Assembly: GCA_947650285.1 (NCBI GenBank)
Contig: CANTFL010001342.1
Location: 434,001-498,000, forward strand
Source: Hyaloperonospora brassicae
Taxonomy: Eukaryota > Oomycota > Peronosporomycetes > Peronosporales > Peronosporaceae
Direction of reading: 5' to 3'
DNA: 64,000 nucleotides
Part shown: positions 11,536 to 22,164 of the stretch, in pieces
How the letters are laid out: each line of letters begins with the position of its first letter
Numbering within the stretch: position 1 is the first letter of the stretch
Program-made: the position numbers and the translations under genes
Notes under the pieces: generated by a model
The model's database searches: none
The model's input: only the letters and a program-made list of their open reading frames with translations
Told to the model about the DNA's origin: nothing

Positions 11536-13888
11536 CTAAGGGGAAACCTCTTTGAAAGAAGGGAATTGCAGAAAGAACGGATCCAATAGGATGTCCAGAT
11601 CACAATGACCTGCGATCATACCTTGCAAGATGAATCAAAGGATCGCCTTCCACTGAGGTTTAGCTCGAGACCGACGCTGCTTCCGCTGTTTCCAGGACTG
11701 GCCCAGCTCAGGATCAATGGCCTGCTGTTCACTGGAAAGGAAGATCGCGTGCGTCGACTCCCACAAAGCCTGTCGGTTGCGATCCTCGAACTCCAAGTAT
11801 AGAGAAGCGAGCTGGTCGAACCAGCCGGTACGAGGGAAGGAGATCGGCGCAATCCGACGTTTGTCTGTATCCCAACGCTCTTGGGCATATAAGGCCGCGA
11901 TCTGGGCCTGACCCCCCCCCCCCCCCCCGAGGTACCCACTCAGATGTGGGAGGAGGACACCTGGACACCATTACCGTTGGGAAGACATAGCCTTTGGGAC
12001 GGGATAAGTGGCGGTACAGGAAGTCAATGTCCATCTCCGCGACACTCGTCCAACTAACCTTGCGTGCCGACCATGGAGAAACCTGAGTGAAGGATCGCGG
12101 TACGCGATCTCGAAATCCAGGGATCTACTGATCGCGAGAGACCTTGGTGGGGAGTAATTCATCATACTCCACCAGAGATAACAACGAATTGACGTGATCA
12201 CGCGGCGAATCAGAAAGGCTAATGGAACCATCCGAGTCACTGAACGCTTCTCCGAAAAGGTCTGCTCAAGACACCTTGGTCACGGCAGGAATAAAAGGAT
12301 CAACCGGAGATGGAGGATCGCGCGAAGGTATCGGCGTGTCTATGACGATCAGATCCGAAGAAGGCCCAACCGAAAGTTGTGCCGCCGGATTGTATGCTCG
12401 ACTACGACTGGAAGATCGCGAACCGGATAAAGCCGCTAAAGTCTCATCCTCATCTGCCGATGTATCCTTCCCCTTGGACGAGGATAAGCTCGGACCACGG
12501 CGTCTCTGCTTGCCCAGTTTCGGGGTAGCTGCAGGCTTCGCTAAATTATGGCGACTCTTGAGAACGCGACGACCCTTGAGATCTCGGGTTCCCTTTGGAG
12601 CGGAAGAAGGCTTGGGATAGCAAACTGGAAACGGCTTGTCATTGAATGCAGCGGATCGAGCCACTTTCTTGAAAGGCAGCAAAGTTGACGATGGTAAGGG
12701 ATCTCGAGATCGCTTGCGACTCGATCCTGAAACGTTCGACATCGGTTGAGGAGTCGCGGGAACGGGTGTGTGGGTAGACGATCCCACCTTTGTAGGTGTG
12801 GCTGAAGTATCCCCAGGCACCAGCGATGCCATGCGATCCCGAAGGGTCGTGTGATCTCGTATGGCTCGATCACGTTCGGAAGCCACGTCCGCGAGCTGAA
12901 CTCGCATCTGGTTCAACGTAACGTCACGATACGATACGATGCGACGCAATTGATCGCACTCAGCGGATCGGGCGGACAGAGAATCCTGCGCCTAGCCCAG
13001 TTCGGCCCGAAGCCCCGATATCTGCTTGAGCGCGCGACACAGCTTTTCTTAATGTTGACGGCCGGTTTTCTTGTACTTCTACTTCTTGCAATTTGCCTTG
13101 TCCAGACTGTGGGAAAACTTGTCGCATTCAGCCACCAACCGTTCTCCCGCCTCGTCCATATTCTTCTGTATTCCGGCGATCTCACGATCGGCTTTCTCCT
13201 GTGGGGCATGACGCGCTCGCACAGCACGAAGAATTTCGGACTTCAGATGCTCGATCACGGCGGTCTGGTCGACCCGGTCGGCCAACGCCTCCCGAGAGAC
13301 CTCGAACTGCTTGACCTCGTCGTCATAGCGAACGCGCTAGCGGTCGTACTTCGACTGGACGAACTGGACGAAAGGGGGCGCGGAGGTGCGGAGATCCTGA
13401 AGATCCTCACCCAGCTGGCGATTCTGGATCATCTGCCGCTCCAAAGCAGCCTTCATACTCTGGTACAGATCCACGACAGTCTGTTGGAGGTTTAGGCGAA
13501 CGTAAATCAAATCAATCGCTGCGTTTAACGTGGCTTGATCGACCAAACACGAGGCCTCGACCCGAGTACTGGGGAGCAAGATGGGCTCACTCGGATCCGG
13601 AGTTGGAACAGGTTGGTTAGCGGAGGTCCTGTCCGGAGCGAGAATCGAAGAGGATCGCGACAGAGGGATCGCGATGAAAGACCAACCAGAGCCTTCCCCC
13701 ATCTGGGTCCACGTCACCACATCCGAGAGATCACACTCGGTCACCGGCACGGTGGAGGCGTCTGACATCGCAGGACTGGTAGGCGTCGAAGTTCCGATAT
13801 CTGGAGTTGGGATCGCAGAGGGAGATCCGAGGGGCCCCGATCCTAGAGCCGGAGGAGATACCTGAGCCGGATGGGCGGGATCGGACAT
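11536..13888 (-). pseudogene. Long antisense ORF of element A (aORF-A)
   Basis: On the strand opposite to gag-pol one frame runs from ATG 13888 (or 13933) to the poly-C tract at 11912, then continues one frame over to TAG 11536, about 780 codons. It is broken by TAG 13339, TAG 13081, TAA 13051, TAG 12994, TGA 12268, TAG 12127 and TGA 11637. Between stops the translation is protein-like throughout: a Pro/Ser-rich N-terminus, a charged coiled coil (around 13336-12860), a basic Ser/Lys/Arg stretch (KRSRDPLPSSTLLPFKK) and a compact C-terminal part with many Trp and aromatic residues (FPRTGWFDQLASLYLEFED). No family recognised. Antisense accessory ORFs are known from a few plant Gypsy elements, so a Gag-like, regulatory or nuclear role is possible but unproven. 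Confidence 0.65.
11912..11928. repeat. Poly-C tract of 17
   Basis: A run of 17 C. The antisense ORF changes frame across it, so its length decides whether the ORF is continuous. It could be a true indel or a homopolymer sequencing error. Confidence 0.9.
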
Positions 13889-13987
13889 CTTGTCGGAAGA
13901 TGCAAGAGTGCGTGAAAAAGAAATGAAGCACACAATGTTGCACAGTCAGATCAACACCGCATGTTGACTGACGGTGTAGGGGACGGT

Positions 13988-15041
13988 TGTGGCAAAGCGG
14001 TCACAAGGAAATCTCCTTGGGACTGGGATCGGCAATCCAAAGGGTCACACGCTCCAGTTAAGCCAAGAAAGCTATGATGGGTGGATACAAGCTGGGATGG
14101 GTGGCTGGCAATAGCGTACCCAAACCCCGAGTGGACAGGATCGCCCAGCCTGGGATGAGGCTATGGGGTAGTCACGCCCATTTTGATTACTCAATCCGTC
14201 GTGAGACATGGCAATACAAGGCCCTCGATCTCACTGGAAGACCGCGATCCTAACCCAGGATCGCATGTCCGATCTCCAGCTGCGATCCGCTAACGGAATC
14301 ACGATCCGCTAAGTAGGATCCCGATCCGCTCATAGGATCCCGATCCGCTAGTAGGATCACGAGGATATCTTGGGTGGGCCACAAGAAGACACAACGGTGG
14401 ATATACTGGATGTGGACCACATAAATGCGAGGGGGCGATCTTCCTGGAAAGGCGACGCGTGACATCTGGTTAAGATATACGGATAGGCATAGGGGTAGGG
14501 GTTAGGTTGGTTGGTTAACATTAAACAGAGTTCAAATTACTTCACAAGGCATACGTTATCTCTTCCGGGTAGGATCTTTGGCCCCCGTCGAATAAAGAGT
14601 CGCGCTACACGTCTACGCGAGTGTCACACCTGGATTGTTTTGGCCAGGTGTTTTCAAGAACTCTCAAGCAACATCAAATGCGATCGGACGCAACAAGACA
14701 CGTAAATGCAAGGCGCAAGATTCGCGAGAAGGCTCGCGGATCAAGCTACCACATAGTGGACAAGGCGGTCTCGTTGAGATCAGGGTAACTTATATCAGTA
14801 CCCACGAGTACCCCGTGATCGCGTGAAGATTTCCGCACGATCACAACCCCATCTCCAACACGGTCAAGTTTTCCTTCGACACGAATCCACCTGCAAGAGT
14901 GCAACCCGCCCTACTGACGGGTACACAAGGTGAGGAAGGCAACACACACGGAATCGGAGTACCCCCTCCGTTAGTCGGTCGTCCGGGCGCCAGTGGAGAG
15001 TTGGGATCGACTGATAAATTGAGCGATCCCACTCCACCACA
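13988..15041 (+). repeat. 3' LTR of element A
   Basis: 1054-bp LTR, about 98 percent identical to 2141-3309 outside the tandem array, which here has about four units (14280-14375). A weak purine-rich stretch (GTAGGGGACGG) just before it may be the polypurine tract. Confidence 0.9.
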
Positions 15042-16679
15042 ATATCGAATGCGTCGTATACTAAATATGTCCACGTCATAGAAAATTGCAAATGTACACA
15101 TTCCAGGGGTTTGGTGGTGTCGAGCCAATGTTTATATCCCACATATCATATAGCTTTACATCATTTAAGGTATTGACACGCCAGCAACTTTATAACTACT
15201 GACACATAGTCTACGACGCGAGCATTATTAAGCTTTATCAACGCGCAGACGGGCGACTCTGCAAAGACTATAGCATACTGGCAAATCAGTCACAACATAC
15301 TGATATTGTGCTACATGTTCGATGTGTATCGAGAGGACTGAGAAAGCTGCGGTTGTGTACATAATGTCCTTTACTGAAGATCGCAATACTGCATCTTGTT
15401 TCACAGCTTCTTTACAACATACTCCCCATCAACATCAGCATTACTGCCACACTAGCAGCCTCTTCTGATTGACAAATATAACTCTCGATCCGCATCGCGC
15501 ATTATATTCGCGTGCCTTTCGCTTTGCAAACCCTCATAATTCGCCTGGCCACCTCACTATCAGCAATAATGATATCAACTCTCCGGTAAATCGTCTGCTC
15601 TTTGCTGTCGATACCTCTGTTTATTCGTCGTGTCATGTTGCATGAACAGTTGTATACACGTCTCACTTTATTGTAAAGCCACACTTTGACGCGGCGCTGT
15701 CTCATTCCATGAAAGTCAACGACAACCGCCAAAACAATAGCTACACCATATGGCTAAGTCAAAATGTGGGACATGCAAAAAGCAGAAAAGACAGCGTCGC
15801 TCTACACACTTACCGATAAACAACACTGTCAGCTTACGCTTAAATCATCGAGGCTCCTGCAATCTCAACCTAGTCAAAGGATCAAAACTAGATTTCTCTT
15901 GTGTGCAAAACACAGGGAATGGAGAAGATGTACGACGACGTATGTGAACGATCTGCGACAAGTGTGTATTTGGTTGTAGGGTATATATTGGTGCATCTCT
16001 ATGGTTTATATGTGGTGCATTACTGTTCTATATTCCATCCTGCGGTGCATATTCTTTCTTTTCCCATCGTGTGGTGGTTTTGCAGTTTGTAAATATCTGG
16101 CGCACTTTTTATCCACTTACTCTTAATCATTTGATTTTAAGTCTTACACCACGAAAGTCGAAAGCCAATGCTGTTCGGTGTTCACAAGGCATTTTCGATC
16201 AGTGGTGTGTATCACAACAATGTCAATAAATTGTTTCTTGCTAGCTGCAGTCCTGTCGTGCTTCATTGATGAGTCCGATGTTTTCTCTGATCTCGGGACA
16301 CTTTTTTGCGATAACGGGTCTGGCCCACAGCTCGCACTACTACGCTCATACACTAGTGCGTCAAATGTATTGTGTATGCAATTCCTTATGCACCCCATCG
16401 CTTAGTAATAGTAATGTCTCGACAGCGGTTGTTTGGGATGAGCTGCTTGTCAATAGCACTGGTAATTCTGCCTAGAAGGTATCGCTCGAATACACCCATT
16501 TTGCAAAGACCGGATGTTTACTTTAAATTACAAAGATTGCCCATTTCTGCAGCATCTACACGCAAACCGTCTAAAACTTAGACCCCATAGCCGGTTGACA
16601 TTTACATTCTTCGCAAAAGACGTTGTGGGATCGACACAAAATCAGCACAATTACACATCATCTTTCTGGAAAGTAGGTC
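15042..16679. other. Intergenic, no gene supported
   Basis: Several open frames of 60-85 codons overlap on both strands without a recognised domain or good start context. I see no gene here. Confidence 0.4.
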
Positions 16680-17124
16680 TGTAACGGGGCAGGCCTTGTG
16701 TCAATTCAACACAAGGTTGTGTGCACCCGACGTCACGTACACGTGGCGTGAGGGAGCGCAGCGAAGTAGGCAGAACTTGAAAGTTCTGTCTAAGGGAAAA
16801 AGTAGAACTGTATTTAGTATAGTTATGTTGCCATACTAAACCATCTTTGTCTCGAGATGACTATACTTAACTACAATCTCCTATGTGGGTTTCTTGCTCA
16901 ACACTCATCGCGCGCGTCCAGCAGCGATTGGTGGTCAATCTGGTTGATGTACCGTGAACATCAACCATCAGGTGGAGCAACCCATCAAAGAAATATTACC
17001 CTCGGGTGTAATATTCTTTCACCCATACACCTTGCGAGTAATGTCAATTGAACATTATCGAAATAGATAATATTCAAAAGTGATACGAAATATCTATTTT
17101 GATGTAGCGGGCTCACCCGTTACA
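16680..17124 (-). repeat. Solo LTR of the B-type Gypsy family
   Basis: This 445-bp sequence starts TGTAACGGGGC and ends CCGTTACA, and shares with the element B LTRs the block GCGCGTCC-GC-GCGATTGGTGG and the same series of hairpins. No internal region is next to it. Flanks AGGTC (16675-16679) and CGGTC (17125-17129) agree in four of five bases, consistent with an aged target-site duplication. It formed by recombination between two LTRs. Orientation matches the LTRs of the minus-strand element B. Confidence 0.85.
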
Positions 17125-17373
17125 CGGTCGCAACAGCTGTGACTTGTTGTGCGCTCAGCCACAACTGCAAGCAAATACACCTGCGGTCAGCCTGTCACCA
17201 TGTGAAGTCTCCAAAATGGTCTCTCGGAGAGTCAATTGCGTCCTGACTTCGAGATGAAGGCGATCTATCAGCTACGTTACCGTAGCACAACTACTACTCG
17301 GCATCCAGTCCCTGCACCCTCCCCCTTCCTAATATATAGATCACCAAGTCAGTCCTACGTCACGTTCTTCTTG

Positions 17374-17381
17374 CCATTTTC
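17374..17381 (+). promoter_or_regulatory. Possible oomycete initiator upstream of phosphatidylserine synthase
   Basis: CCATTTTC fits the loose oomycete initiator YCAYTYY and also the MWTTTNC downstream motif. It lies about 320 bp before the preferred ATG and 165 bp before the alternative one. Weak evidence, motif match only. Confidence 0.3.
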
Positions 17382-17699
17382 AAGCGGAACGCTAGACTTT
17401 ACGCCAGCCGTGACAAGAAAGCTTTCGACACGAGACGCTACTCGTCGTCATAACCCGAAACAGCGCCGACCGAACGGCAGAGAGTGTGGGTGGGTGAACC
17501 TGCGAACACACGCGCCACGTCATGAAAGACGGCAGGATCCCACGTGCCGTCGTCACTCTACAAACCTGTACGACCAAAAAAAGCACACCACCCGCTCGCA
17601 CAAACGTGCGTCCATCCACCCATACATCCGCCCACCCACCCACTCTCTATCCGTACGGTCTTTCGCTTTTTCGTCGCACTCGCGGTCGGACATCCGCAC

Positions 17700-19496
17700 A
17701 TGTCACCCGCCGCCCGCAAGCGCAGCAGCAGCAGTCGACGCCACGTCGGGCGCTCGACGCCCCCCATGGCTCCACCCGCGCGGCACCCGCCACGACCCTC
17801 TGCACCCACAGCGCACGACTCGCCGCACGTCCTCACGCGACGCGACAGCTCGTCGTACAACACGTTCCGCGCCTCGCACGGTCGGCCACTCAACGGCCTC
17901 CTGCTCTTCCCCGAGCAGCCGCGTCAGATCGCAGTGCTGGCGCTCGTTGCGGCCGCCATATCGTACGACGCGTTCACGAGCGACGCGCTGCTGGACGCGG
18001 CCCAGAGCGGCCGCAACGCGCTCCTGGCCGCTGCGCTCGTGTTCCTCGTCTACTGCTTCTTGCAGACCCGCGACGGACTGCTGACGCGGCCGCACCCGGG
18101 CGTGTGGCGCGTCGTGCACGGCGCGTCGGTCGTGTATCTGCTGGCGCTGGCGGCGCTGGTCGTGCAGAACCGACAGCGGGCGATGCAGGCGATGCAATTG
18201 GTGTTTCCAGAGGTGGGAAGTCGACCGACGACGTTGACGAGAGGAGTGACGCTGCAGTGCGACATGAATTGGGAGGTGGGATAGGGAGATAACGGGGGGG
18301 GGGCTTAGGGCTTGTGCATGGAGGTGGGGAGGGACGTGTTGTGATTGACGTGACGTGTTGGATTGTGGGTTGTTGATTGGGGGGTGGGGTGGGGTTGTTG
18401 AATTGTTGTAGGCGGTGACGCGCGGCGTGTCGAGTATCTGGTTCTTTGCGCATGTGACGGGCTGGTGGGGCAAAATGTGCATGTTTCGAGACTGGCGGTT
18501 CTGTTGGGTGCTCAGCATTGCGTTTGAGTTGCTCGAGCTGGCGCTGCAGTTTGTGATTTCCGACTTTCAAGAGTGCTGGTGGGTAGCGGCTTTGTGTTGT
18601 TTGTGGTTTGTTGTTAGTTGGTGTTGTTGCATGGGCTGGCAAGAAGACAGTAGTGGGGTGTTCGATTGGTGTTTGGTTGTCGGCTGATTGGTGTTTGGTT
18701 GATGCAGGTGGGACTCGCTGCTGCTGGATATGCTGGGTGCGAATTTGCTGGGCATGTGTCTTGGCCGCGTGACGCTCTGGCTGCTGGAATCGAAGGAATA
18801 CGACTGGTCGGGGCGGCGGGGCAAGAAGCTGGGCTACTTCCGCCTGGCGCTGAATCAGTTCACGCCGTTCGAGTGGGAGCAGTATCACTGGGAGGTGTTT
18901 TCAAGTTTCAAGCGCTTTGCAGAGATTGTCTTTGCAATGGTGATGTGTCTGATCACAGAGCTCAATGCGTTCTTTATGATGACGACGTTGAGCATACCGA
19001 AAGAGAGCAACTTCAACTCGTACCGCCTCTTTCTCGTGTTCATGATTGGAATTCCTGCAGCTGCTGAGGTACGGCTGTGTGTTGTTGTTGTTGTTGTTGT
19101 TGCTTGATCTTGTACTGCTAATCGGTTACTTACTGAGTTTATGGGACACGCATGAATGTACAGTACTACGAGTTCATCACGAACCCCAAGTGCTGGCGTT
19201 TGGGGCAAAACTCGTGGATGGTTCTATCCATTGCTATCTTCGAGGTTCTCGTGTGGATCAAGTTTTCAGCTGATGGCGTATTGTTTACACAGCCGCCGCC
19301 AGACTTGGTGGTGTATCCAATCGTGGCCTTCGCGACCATGTTTTCGATGTGGATGCTGCTGTTCTTCCGAAACAAAGTAGACCAGCCAGCACCACGACGT
19401 TCATGCAGACTTGTCACTGGTTGGGGATACCTCGACGTGCTGTTTTGGGCCTCTTTCACTCCACTGATTTTTCTGGCGTCGCAATGGGCCTTTTGA
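17700..19496 (+). CDS. Phosphatidylserine synthase, base-exchange type (PTDSS-like), four exons
   Basis: Exons 17700-18275, 18412-18578, 18708-19068 and 19164-19496 join in frame to 478 residues, close to the 473 of human PTDSS1. All three introns (136, 129, 95 bp) are GT-AG. The protein exchanges the head group of phosphatidylcholine or phosphatidylethanolamine for serine in the ER membrane. Signature parts visible: RPHPGVWRVVHG in exon 1, WGKMCMFRDWRFCW and FELLELALQFVI in exon 2, WWDSLLLDMLGANLLGM across the exon 2-3 junction, ITELNAFFM in exon 3, and several hydrophobic membrane segments. The start at 17700 (MSPAARKR) is chosen because the in-frame upstream extension to 17544 is Pro/His-rich and looks untranslated; the longer form would add 52 residues. 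Exon 1 is GC-rich compared with its surroundings. A solo LTR lies 575 bp upstream. Confidence 0.9.
19081..19102 (+). repeat. GTT microsatellite in intron 3 of the phosphatidylserine synthase gene
   Basis: Seven GTT units plus one G, inside the intron 19069-19163. Confidence 0.95.
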
Positions 19497-22164
19497 AGGC
19501 GATTGTCCCCTCAAAAGTGCTGCGCAATGGTAAGATAGGCAGGTATAAATGACTGTGCCGCTCGACGTCAGATGAAAGGCAGAGTTGACATGGTGCGTCC
19601 CGATCGATAGAATGAGGACTCGTATGATGGGCTTATTTGTCAGGCAGTAGACGAGTAAATGAGGTCCGCACGAGAAGTGTGTTCATAGAGAGAGTCACAC
19701 TTTTTGCGTGACAACAGTGCCATTGAAAGAAGTCATTATCGTGTCCACTTACAAGCTAAACGCCACTTACACCAGCATTTGCTGGTTGTAGTGAGGTACA
19801 GAACAAATAGATACATTCAGCAACAAGTGTCAATGTAGCACAACTACAGAGAGCAACTGTGTAACGACAGTTGCTGATGTTGCGCAGGTCCATTTCATAT
19901 CGTTCAGTATTCAGAGGGCGAGTGGTAAGTCGATTCGACCGGAGACGCACACGTTGGTAGCGTGCAAAGACTCAACGAGTCATATTGCCCCCATCTTCTG
20001 TCGAAGCGTCAAAAATATCATCGACAGGTTGTGGGGTGATCACTTGTGCTGTTCGGGGAACAAAACCTTTTGTTTCGTCTAAGTCGAGGCACAGTGTAGA
20101 TCCTTCACCCTTTCGATCACGGAGCGCATCTGCCTGTATAAGCTAATGCCGTGTAGATAATGGCCGAGGCCATCGGGCCGCAACACTTTGTGGTTCATGT
20201 AAGCAAGGATATCATCGAAACATCGATGGTTGACGACGATGGGGATCGCTAACGCAAGTCTTTGATCTTTTTCGGGCTTTTCGTGCTCATTTGTTGTTGG
20301 GAGATTGTATGTAGGTGGTGGCTTCATACACATGCCGCTAAGAGGGCTCGCTTCGAACTCAACGCGGTGCTTGGTCATTCAGAAATGAGGCTTTTGGAAG
20401 GAGTGATGATCGAATTACACTCACGCATTGCGACTGTATAAAAAGGGAAGTTGCTCGATCATGAAGTTGAACGGGTGGCGGCAAGGTAGAAGGTGGTGGA
20501 AGATTTTCCTGACTTGAGGTGAGGCGATGTCGTATCGACCACAGTTTCAGCTCTATATGTACAGGTAACTTCGAGAGCGCTAGGAAGTCGACGTAAATCG
20601 TGAGAAGAGAAGGGGTATCACTAGACATGAACGAATAGATCAAATGCTAATCTGGGGATATCACCGCGAGGTTTTACACCACCTCCGCGCTCGCCGCTCT
20701 TGGACAAGTTTTGGCACTTTTGCGGATGCAGCGCTATCCCGGGATCCGAAAACAAAAGCACAAACAATCTTGAGAATGTACACATCGCGGGTGATTCAAC
20801 GAAGTAGCACTGGCAGAAACAGGAACTATCCATTTCTAAACCTGGCACGGGACTCCGCCGTCGTGAGATAAATATTCGTGAGCTGGACAGTGAGGTAACA
20901 TCGAACAGATTTGCCAGTAGTAAGGACTTCAACACCCCCAGACGACATTATTGAGCCATATATCCGCCCAGTATCTGCGTCGATAGGGTAAGCACAGGCT
21001 CAAATCAACGCAAATGACATGGCTTGGTCGGTAGGAAAATCTGGTAAAGCAGCCCTTGACCGGTACGGCACACTTCCCACTCACGTGCAAAACGACAGAG
21101 GCTTGACGCGGTATACAAATCTTGGATATGAGGTTGAACATATCTGACTAAGGCTTGTTGAGCCTTTGTTTGCTACCGAATGAAGCAATTGACGAACTCA
21201 TTTGCAAGATCGCCGCAAACAAAAAATAAGGATGCTCATCCGAAAATTTCATGCGTGAGAAAAAGATAAAGGTGAGGAGCGCATTGGATCTGCTTCAGTG
21301 TTTCGGATCGTAGCCATACCACATCTTTGTCAACCTCCTTGCGTTCTACTTAACGCAGATTGATTTGGTTTGCACTGATCGCTTGACATCGATTGATCAG
21401 ACCATGCATCAATTTAACATGCTTCTTGATTCTGCATGTATGACTTTACGTTTGCCAGATTGTATGAGGTGAAATTTGACGAACAGCTATCTTACAAACA
21501 GAATAACTGTACAGTCATATCTCACAACCGTCAACACGTCGTAGCAAAATATGTGCTTCTGTCGAAACACGTCACCGTAAACAGTACTCAATTGTTCATT
21601 TGTACAAATATGTCTTTGCTTTGCTTTGCTTTGCATAAGCTGTACCGAAGCTCCTGGGTTGCTTTGTAGTACTGCCGTCATGTAATGCGTCTATACGGTG
21701 CGCAACCGGAAACAGGGCTAATTTTGACGCGCAATACACAATCTAGGATGGTCGATGTCAATAATAGTAAAAAAATCAAATCGGGAGTCGCTGCACTTTA
21801 CAAAAAGGTGCAGAACTCCTTGCGAAATATCTGTGCCTGTGCCTGCTTTTAAAAATAGTCAGCGAGCCCATTTAAACTCAGACAGTTTTTGCTTCAGATG
21901 ACATTATGAACGCTTCGAACAGACAGCCAACTCCTGCTCATAATCTATACAATACAAACCAAATAGTAAATACAACTACAATGGATTATATTTACTTTTC
22001 AAACTAAAATACAACCGACACAACCAACCTGTCCAACACTTTCCCTCAAAAGGCGACGGAAGCAAAACGAAAAGCGCACCTTCACTTTCTTTGCGTCACG
22101 CAACGCTACAGTCGCTTCATTCAATACACCGACTCCTCGATATTCCTCCTCTGCATCCCAATAC
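19497..22164. other. Intergenic, no gene supported
   Basis: Open frames up to 105 codons on both strands (for example 20079-20378 and 20929-21141, minus) look partly protein-like but I could not connect them by splice sites or recognise a family. They may be remains of a decayed gene. Confidence 0.35.

Larger units (their letters stand above)
2141..15041 (+). mobile_element. Element A: Ty3/Gypsy chromovirus with two RNase H domains, full length but defective
   Basis: The element is about 12.9 kb, bounded by two LTRs in direct orientation that start TGT(A/G)GCAAAGCGG and end near ACA. Inside, in order, are a putative primer binding site, gag with zinc knuckles, an aspartic protease, reverse transcriptase, RNase H, a second plant/archaeal-like RNase H, integrase with HHCC and DDE residues, and a chromodomain. 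That order is typical of Ty3/Gypsy chromoviruses; the extra RNase H is a form reported for oomycete elements. A long antisense ORF lies between pol and the 3' LTR. Every coding part carries nonsense codons or frameshifts, so the copy cannot be autonomous. No clear target-site duplication: left flank AATAA, right flank ATATC (or AATAT if the LTR ends one base earlier). Confidence 0.93.

Noticed and set aside
12222..13495. Plus-strand ORFs at 12222-12620 and 12851-13495 as a third pol-strand gene of element A
   Set aside because: They are opposite to the antisense ORF, change frame, and have no continuous protein-like pattern, whereas the minus frame has.
3547..13939. TAG read as a sense codon, because TAG is the commonest stop in gag and in the antisense ORF of element A
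   Set aside because: TAA and TGA interrupt the same frames and there are frameshifts as well; host genes here end in TAG normally. Plain decay explains it.
17236..18084. Long alternative frames over exon 1 of the phosphatidylserine synthase gene (282 codons, and others on both strands)
   Set aside because: GC-rich sequence gives long chance frames; their translations are Arg/Pro/Thr-rich shadows, and the spliced synthase explains the region.
20079..21141. Short minus-strand frames as exons of a host gene
   Set aside because: Some pieces look protein-like, but I found no consistent splice sites or family match.
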